A stretch of DNA of 7,765 bases from Methanobacteriota archaeon (GTDB taxonomy: Archaea; Thermoplasmatota; Poseidoniia; Poseidoniales; Poseidoniaceae). The stretch is from the NCBI GenBank assembly GCA_018645535.1, contig JABGWN010000014.1:1-7765 (forward strand), read 5' to 3'. Of the stretch, positions 4,553 through 7,765 are shown piece by piece; positions within the stretch are counted from its first letter, which is position 1, and every line of letters begins with the position of its first letter. The notes under the pieces were generated by a model. It did no database searches. It saw only the letters and a list, made by a program, of their open reading frames with translations, and was not told the DNA's origin. A program made the translations under genes and the position numbers.

Positions 4553-5650
4553 ATGAAGAATAATTCTAATGGAAGGACAATGAAGGCGATTACATTTTCT
4601 AAATATGGTAAGCCGACAATGCTGAAGAAAACAGATGTGCCTTATCCACATGGATTTGATGCCTCTAAAAATGTAGTGATCAAGGTTCACGCATCTTCGG
4701 TTAATCCTGTAGACAAAATACTTTTATCTGGAGATTTGAAAGTAGTTTGGCCAGTTGCTAAATTCCCTCATGTAATCTGTTATGATGTTGCAGGTATTGT
4801 TGAAGAAGCCGATAATGAAGGAGTATTCTCGGTGGGACAACCTGTATTCGCTCGTATATGGAGTGAAGTAAGCGATGGCAAGAAAACACCATGGTTCCGA
4901 GGTGCGATGGCAGAATTTTGTGTTGTAAATACATCTGATGTGGTCACTAAGCCAGACAATATTAGTTTTGAGGAAGCTGCATCTATTCCACTGGCAGGAA
5001 TGACTGCGCTCCAGGTACTGAAAGAATCCGGCCTGAAAGAAGGAGACTCAATCTTCATCTCAGGAGGAGCTGGTGGAGTTGGAACAATTGCCATTCAATT
5101 AGCAAAGCATGTATTCAAAGCAGGACGTGTAGTTACCACGGCATCAAAAGGCGAAAAGACGGATTTGTGTAAGAGCCTTGGTGCGGATGAAGTCCTCGAT
5201 TACAAATCCCAAAATTTTGTCACAACATATGGTAATGATGACAGTAAGAAATTTGATGTATGTTTTGATACAACTGCAGAAAGTCTTGAGATGGCCAATA
5301 TCATCAAAGAAGGTGGGCGGATTGTTTCTATTGCAGGAACGCCTACTTTAGACGAAATTAGGAGAATTGGAGGAACTGCTTGGATCCTCAAGTTATTCTT
5401 GAAGAGGAGAGAGAAGCGTAAGGAATTCAAAGCTGCTAAGGTTGTAAATGCTGATTGGACGTACCTTTTCCTTTCACCTAGCAAAAAAGACCTTGCTGAA
5501 CTTGCAGGTTACCTTGCAGATGGTACAATTAATGCCGTATTAGATAATGTCTGGGAATTCAGTTCTGAAGATGAAGAAACTGGGTGGAAAGGTGCATTTA
5601 ATCGTTCTTTTTCAGGACGTTCGAAAGGCAAATGTGTTGTAAAGTTTTGA
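4553..5650 (+). CDS. NAD(P)H-dependent quinone oxidoreductase / zinc-independent alcohol dehydrogenase (MDR superfamily)
   Basis: A 365-aa MDR-type reductase. The N-terminal GroES-like domain has the SSVNPVDK motif (residues 48-55) and FPHVICYDVAG (71-81). The Rossmann domain has GGAGGVG (171-177) with downstream SKGEK, where K199 suggests NADPH preference. LGADEVLDY at about 209-217 is the usual second-strand motif of the family. Zinc-ligand cysteines of classical alcohol dehydrogenases are absent, as in zeta-crystallin-type quinone reductases. Family members reduce quinones, enones or aldehydes in the cytosol. An ATG at 4580 (MKAITFSKYGKP) is where many homologues begin; the ATG at 4553 has AGAGG 7 nt upstream and is kept, with moderate certainty. 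The C-terminal half has an insertion rich in Lys and Arg (FLKRREKRKEFK). The gene is probably controlled by the divergent HxlR protein. Confidence 0.9.
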   Translation: MKNNSNGRTMKAITFSKYGKPTMLKKTDVPYPHGFDASKNVVIKVHASSVNPVDKILLSGDLKVVWPVAKFPHVICYDVAGIVEEADNEGVFSVGQPVFARIWSEVSDGKKTPWFRGAMAEFCVVNTSDVVTKPDNISFEEAASIPLAGMTALQVLKESGLKEGDSIFISGGAGGVGTIAIQLAKHVFKAGRVVTTASKGEKTDLCKSLGADEVLDYKSQNFVTTYGNDDSKKFDVCFDTTAESLEMANIIKEGGRIVSIAGTPTLDEIRRIGGTAWILKLFLKRREKRKEFKAAKVVNADWTYLFLSPSKKDLAELAGYLADGTINAVLDNVWEFSSEDEETGWKGAFNRSFSGRSKGKCVVKF

Positions 5651-5683
5651 GTGACATCTTCAATTTTGGCTCACGAGAACCTC

Positions 5684-5699
5684 GTTTACGATGGTAAAC
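5684..5699. repeat. Perfect inverted repeat between oxidoreductase and FUN14-like genes
   Basis: GTTTAC-GATG-GTAAAC, 6 bp with a 4-nt loop, sits 34 nt past the oxidoreductase stop. It is immediately before AATTTAGG, a weak TATA-like stretch about 30 nt before the ATG at 5732. It may be a transcript-end hairpin or an operator. Confidence 0.3.
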
Positions 5700-5731
5700 A
5701 ATTTAGGCTGCAACACATCCCATTCAGTTGT

Positions 5732-6040
5732 ATGATTGAAGCCATAGACATAGGTAGTTCTGTACTACAAGGGCTTGTTCTTGGCATTCTGACGGCCTTT
5801 CTGTTTAAGATCGCAACAAATATCATCAAAGTTCTGATTATTGGTCAGTTCCTTCTTTTCAAATGGCTCGAATCGCGTGACATCATTATCGTGGACTGGC
5901 ATCGACTAACGTTTGGTCTTACAAAAGAGACCGACTTGATTAAACAAGCAGATTCGTTACTAAACTCCCTACTTGAAACAGGTTCTTTTGGACTTGCAGC
6001 CATCATCGGTTTCCTCTTAGTGCAACGGTTCTCGAAGTGA
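5732..6040 (+). CDS. FUN14-like small membrane protein
   Basis: A 102-aa integral membrane protein. Hydrophobic segments lie at about residues 8-25 (GSSVLQGLVLGILTAFLF), 29-45 (NIIKVLIIGQFLLF) and 82-98 (ETGSFGLAAIIGFLLV). The pattern of two adjacent spans, a WLESRDIIIVDW turn and a last Gly-rich span matches archaeal FUN14-domain proteins, whose molecular role in archaea is unknown. The frame stays open to a GTG at 5651 directly after the oxidoreductase stop, which would add 27 residues. I prefer the ATG at 5732 because the added stretch has no family features or SD and overlaps the inverted repeat at 5684-5699. If the GTG is used, the gene abuts the oxidoreductase and they form an operon. 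Confidence 0.65.
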   Translation: MIEAIDIGSSVLQGLVLGILTAFLFKIATNIIKVLIIGQFLLFKWLESRDIIIVDWHRLTFGLTKETDLIKQADSLLNSLLETGSFGLAAIIGFLLVQRFSK

Positions 6041-6146
6041 TTGAGGACTTGTCAGGTGGTCTAAACCGATTGATTTGACGGGGCATCTTAGTACCTATAT
6101 TCGCACGAACTGCTTTTGATTAAGTAATGTGCCTACCCGATGCACT

Positions 6147-6154
6147 CATATATT
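6147..6154 (+). promoter_or_regulatory. Candidate TATA element for the eL41 / tRNA-Trp transcript
   Basis: CATATATT lies about 30 nt before the ATG of the eL41 gene, giving a predicted start within a few bases of the ATG. GGAGAG at 6166-6171 (9 nt before the ATG) could be an SD if initiation is further upstream, for example from CTATAT at 6095-6100. No separate TATA is visible before the tRNA. Confidence 0.4.
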
Positions 6155-6180
6155 GCAGGTCGGTCGGAGAGACGTTCACC

Positions 6181-6288
6181 ATGAAGCGAGGCTCACGTGC
6201 TTGGAAAAAGACTGGCAATCAACGCTGGAAGTGGCGCAAGAAGAAGTTGCGTCGCAGAAAGCGTGCACGTCGACAGGCCAAGAACTGA
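6181..6288 (+). CDS. rpl41e: Ribosomal protein eL41 (L41e)
   Basis: A 35-aa protein with 19 Lys/Arg residues. It begins MKRGSRAWKKTGNQRWKWRK and ends with an Arg/Lys-rich helix. The block KWRKK followed by RRR-type repeats matches the tiny eL41 of eukaryotes and the slightly longer archaeal versions, which share the RSxxWKK...RWKW N-terminal extension. eL41 is a single basic helix buried at the subunit interface (bridge eB14 in eukaryotes). The ATG has GGAGAG 9 nt upstream and a TATA candidate at 6147-6154. The stop is 15 nt before tRNA-Trp, so both are probably made from one transcript. Genes this short are usually missed by gene callers. Confidence 0.85.
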   Translation: MKRGSRAWKKTGNQRWKWRKKKLRRRKRARRQAKN

Positions 6289-6341
6289 TCCTTGTGGACA
6301 TTTGGGGGTATAGTATAGCTTGGTAGTACCGCGGGCTCCAA

Positions 6342-6452
6342 TTGCACGGGGATGACGACAAGTGGGTTTGCTGACAATTGATGAACAATTGGAGCGCCGA
6401 CCCGTGAGAACCGAGAACTGAAGCCTTTTCACGAATGCTGAAGTCAGAAGAA
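6342..6452 (+). other. Intron of tRNA-Trp
   Basis: The intron sits after A37 (6341), the canonical archaeal position, and is 111 nt. The expected bulge-helix-bulge is imperfect: exon CUCC (6336-6339) faces GAAG (6447-6450), pairing at three of four positions with one C/A mismatch. The bulges would be AAU (6340-6342) and AAA (6451-6453). Shifting the intron one base left gives the same spliced tRNA. The last 46 nt, after the guide RNA's closing stem, have no assigned role and contain CTGAAG twice (6418, 6438). Confidence 0.85.
6345..6406 (+). ncRNA. Intron-encoded box C/D guide RNA for tRNA-Trp positions 34 and 39
   Basis: The closing stem is CACGGG/CCCGTG (6345-6350 with 6401-6406). Box C is AUGACGA (6352-6358), box D' CUGA (6371-6374), box C' UUGAUGA (6378-6384) and box D CCGA (6397-6400). 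The antisense before box D, CAATTGGAGC (6386-6395), is a perfect complement to GCTCCAATTG (6335-6344). The fifth base before the box, G6392, pairs with C34. The antisense before D' (6361-6369) pairs with 6451-6459 through nine pairs, one G-U, and its fifth base G6366 pairs with C39. Guides for Cm34 and Um39 in the tRNA-Trp intron are known in Haloferax and other euryarchaea; here the second target base is C. Confidence 0.88.
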
Positions 6453-6501
6453 ACCCGCTAGGGGGGGTTCAAATCCCTCTGCCCCCACCACACTCAATTA
6501 A

Positions 6502-6533
6502 ACCGAATATTCATGCAAAGGAACTCATTCGGT
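6502..6533. promoter_or_regulatory. Inverted repeat overlapping the Shine-Dalgarno of the subtilase gene
   Basis: ACCGAAT (6502-6508) and ATTCGGT (6527-6533) form a perfect 7-bp inverted repeat with an 18-nt loop. The right arm contains GGT of GGTGAT (6531-6536), the likely SD 3 nt before the ATG at 6540. In RNA the stem would hide the SD; in DNA it could be a dyad operator. Confidence 0.35.
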
Positions 6534-6539
6534 GATAAC

Positions 6540-7765
6540 ATGCAAACACGCCAATTCGGAGCCATGCTGTGTTTAATGGTCCTCATGGGGCCTTTGATTG
6601 GCTCAATTTCAATTTCCTCTTCCACAGAACCCCAGATTCTCGAAAACGGAGTTCAGTACCTTCCAGAAGGTCAGACACTTGACCTTCCTGATCAAGACGG
6701 CTACGGATGGATTGTTGATGACGGCTCATGGTGGGACCGCTCATCTCTCGATTTAGATCGAAATCGTATTCATGATTCTCTTCAAACACTAACGATTCCA
6801 ACAGGAATCGGTCTTTCCTACAGTACCGATGTCACAGATTCCCACCTGAGCGACCTATCTGCTCTTGGTCTAAACGTCGTCGATGTCATTGAATCTGTAG
6901 ATGCCGTCCTACTTGGAGTCATCAATGCCTCTCTCGTTTATGAATTAGCAGACTTACAAGATGTCGTCATGGTCGAACGCTATGGGGAAATTCATCTGTA
7001 TGGTGACATACAGACTCCTGCAGTGAAGGCGAAAACATCCCCTCTCTATCCCGGCGCTTGGGACCTTGGAGTTTCAGGCGATGGAATTGTCATCGCAATG
7101 GTTGACACTGGCGTTGACAATGAGCACCCTGGACTGAGCGAAAAATTCGTCGCGGGCTATGATGCTGTTTGTTTTGTTCACAGTGATCCAACCTGTGTTG
7201 CATCTGGTGGAAGAGTCGAAGATGGAAGTTTTGATCCTGATGATGGAAATCAACATGGCACTGCATGTATGGGCATGGCCGCAGCTACTGGCTTGGATGC
7301 GAACGGTGAGCAAACGGATTTCTATGGGGCTGCGCCCGATTCTGCACTTGTTGATGTTCGAATAGGAACAGATGCTGGAGCCGGACCGTTTGAGAATTAT
7401 TTACTATCCCAAGAATTCTATGAATCTGCAATGAATGGTCTTCAATGGATTATTGATCACAAGGACGATGCTTGGGCAGGTGCTGATGAAAGCGAATATG
7501 GAATCGATATCATTTCCCTTTCTTGGGGAATCACTTCTCATGAAGGCGGTGGCTCAGATGGTTCAGATATGCATAGCAGAATCCTCGATGATGCTATGCT
7601 CGCAGGAATTGTTGTTAGCGTCGCAGCTGGAAACGATGGACCGGGCAACGATGGTTTGTCTGGGATGGGCTCCTCTGATCTCTCAATCACTGTCGGAGCC
7701 ACTGATGACCAGAACACAGTTGACCGTCAAGATGATACAATCGCTGGATATTCATCTCGAGGACC
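6540..7765 (+). CDS. Secreted S8 subtilisin-like serine protease (3' end outside the window)
   Basis: 408 codons are present and the frame is still open at the window edge. Residues 1-25 are a signal peptide (short polar start, then AMLCLMVLMGPLIGSIS). Residues about 85-165 look like an inhibitory propeptide (LSDLSALGLNVVDVIESVDAV). The peptidase domain follows. The catalytic Asp is in MVDTGVDNEHPG (D189), the catalytic His in NQHGTACMG (H239), and the oxyanion Asn in VAAGNDGPGN (N365). The window ends in GYSSRG, so the catalytic GTS serine is not seen. C211 and C219 could form a disulfide in a loop before the His. Such acidic subtilases are typical secreted or surface proteases of heterotrophic marine archaea. 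The start is the ATG at 6540, with GGTGAT just upstream. Specificity and C-terminal anchoring domains cannot be judged. Confidence 0.95.
   Translation, partial: MQTRQFGAMLCLMVLMGPLIGSISISSSTEPQILENGVQYLPEGQTLDLPDQDGYGWIVDDGSWWDRSSLDLDRNRIHDSLQTLTIPTGIGLSYSTDVTDSHLSDLSALGLNVVDVIESVDAVLLGVINASLVYELADLQDVVMVERYGEIHLYGDIQTPAVKAKTSPLYPGAWDLGVSGDGIVIAMVDTGVDNEHPGLSEKFVAGYDAVCFVHSDPTCVASGGRVEDGSFDPDDGNQHGTACMGMAAATGLDANGEQTDFYGAAPDSALVDVRIGTDAGAGPFENYLLSQEFYESAMNGLQWIIDHKDDAWAGADESEYGIDIISLSWGITSHEGGGSDGSDMHSRILDDAMLAGIVVSVAAGNDGPGNDGLSGMGSSDLSITVGATDDQNTVDRQDDTIAGYSSRG

Larger units (their letters stand above)
6304..6490 (+). tRNA. tRNA-Trp(CCA) with an intron
   Basis: A full cloverleaf is visible. 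The acceptor GGGGGTA (6304-6310) pairs with TGCCCCC (6480-6486). The D stem GTAT/GTAC has GG in its loop (6322-6323). Anticodon stem GCGGG (6331-6335) pairs with CCCGC (6454-6458). The T arm is GGGGG-TTCAAAT-CCCTC (6463-6479). Discriminator A6487 is followed by an encoded CCA (6488-6490). The anticodon is CCA at 6338-6340, so the tRNA reads UGG. A 111-nt intron interrupts it after position 37. There is no own TATA box; it follows eL41 by 15 nt. Confidence 0.95.

Noticed and set aside
6418..6421. CTGA as box D of the intronic guide RNA
   Set aside because: It is a canonical box, but the antisense before it (GTGAGAAC) has no target in the tRNA, and it lies outside the CACGGG/CCCGTG closing stem. 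CCGA at 6397-6400 fits the fifth-base rule for C34.
6129..6432. Open frames on both strands over 6129-6326 (+), 6176-6388 (-) and 6193-6432 (-)
   Set aside because: They overlap eL41 and tRNA-Trp in other frames, have no family features and no convincing SD; they are by-products of the overlapping genes.
6583..7365. Open frames 6583-6801 (-), 7074-7313 (-) and 7159-7365 (+)
   Set aside because: All lie inside the subtilase gene, whose signal peptide, Asp, His and Asn motifs are clear in one frame.
1..7765. CRISPR array, transposase or integrase
   Set aside because: No regularly spaced repeat series and no recombinase motifs were found on either strand; mobility of the left block rests only on the flanking repeats.

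Overview
The window looks archaeal, most likely a marine euryarchaeon of the Poseidoniia (Marine Group II) type. This rests on gene content and not on a database match. The indicators are a 35-residue eL41-type ribosomal protein, a tRNA-Trp gene whose intron carries a box C/D methylation guide (a euryarchaeal hallmark), a FUN14-like membrane protein, a secreted subtilase, and a mix of leaderless-type promoters and strong Shine-Dalgarno (SD) sites complementary to the archaeal 16S 3' end.

Left part (about 50-4055): an accessory-looking block. Four minus-strand genes (133-aa unknown, 285-aa unknown, 296-aa N-terminal domain plus tyrosine-phosphatase-like domain, 249-aa Cys-rich unknown) form a very tight operon. 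In each downstream gene the SD lies in the last codons of the gene before it. A divergent plus-strand gene of unknown function (172 aa) faces the operon. The region between them contains a tandem duplication of about 277 bp. It copied the divergent promoters together with the 5' ends of both flanking genes and left a remnant of each gene between the intact ones. A 26-bp interrupted direct repeat (19 identical positions) lies just beyond both ends of this block, so it may be an inserted cassette. No recombinase is visible.

Middle (4056-6040): a minus-strand HxlR-family regulator is divergent from a plus-strand NAD(P)H quinone-oxidoreductase-like MDR enzyme, with a good palindromic operator candidate between them. 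This layout resembles known redox-sensing HxlR/oxidoreductase pairs. A small FUN14-like membrane protein follows.

Right part (6040-7765): eL41 (6181-6288) is followed 15 nt later by tRNA-Trp(CCA). The tRNA has a 111-nt intron in which a complete box C/D guide can be read, with antisense elements placed exactly for C34 and position 39 of the same tRNA. A secreted S8 (subtilisin-like) protease then runs off the right edge before its catalytic serine.

The least explained parts are the four-gene phosphatase operon with its duplicated promoter module and flanking repeats, a slippery A7 plus hairpin inside its second gene, and the paired U-to-C changes in boxes C and D of the intronic guide RNA.
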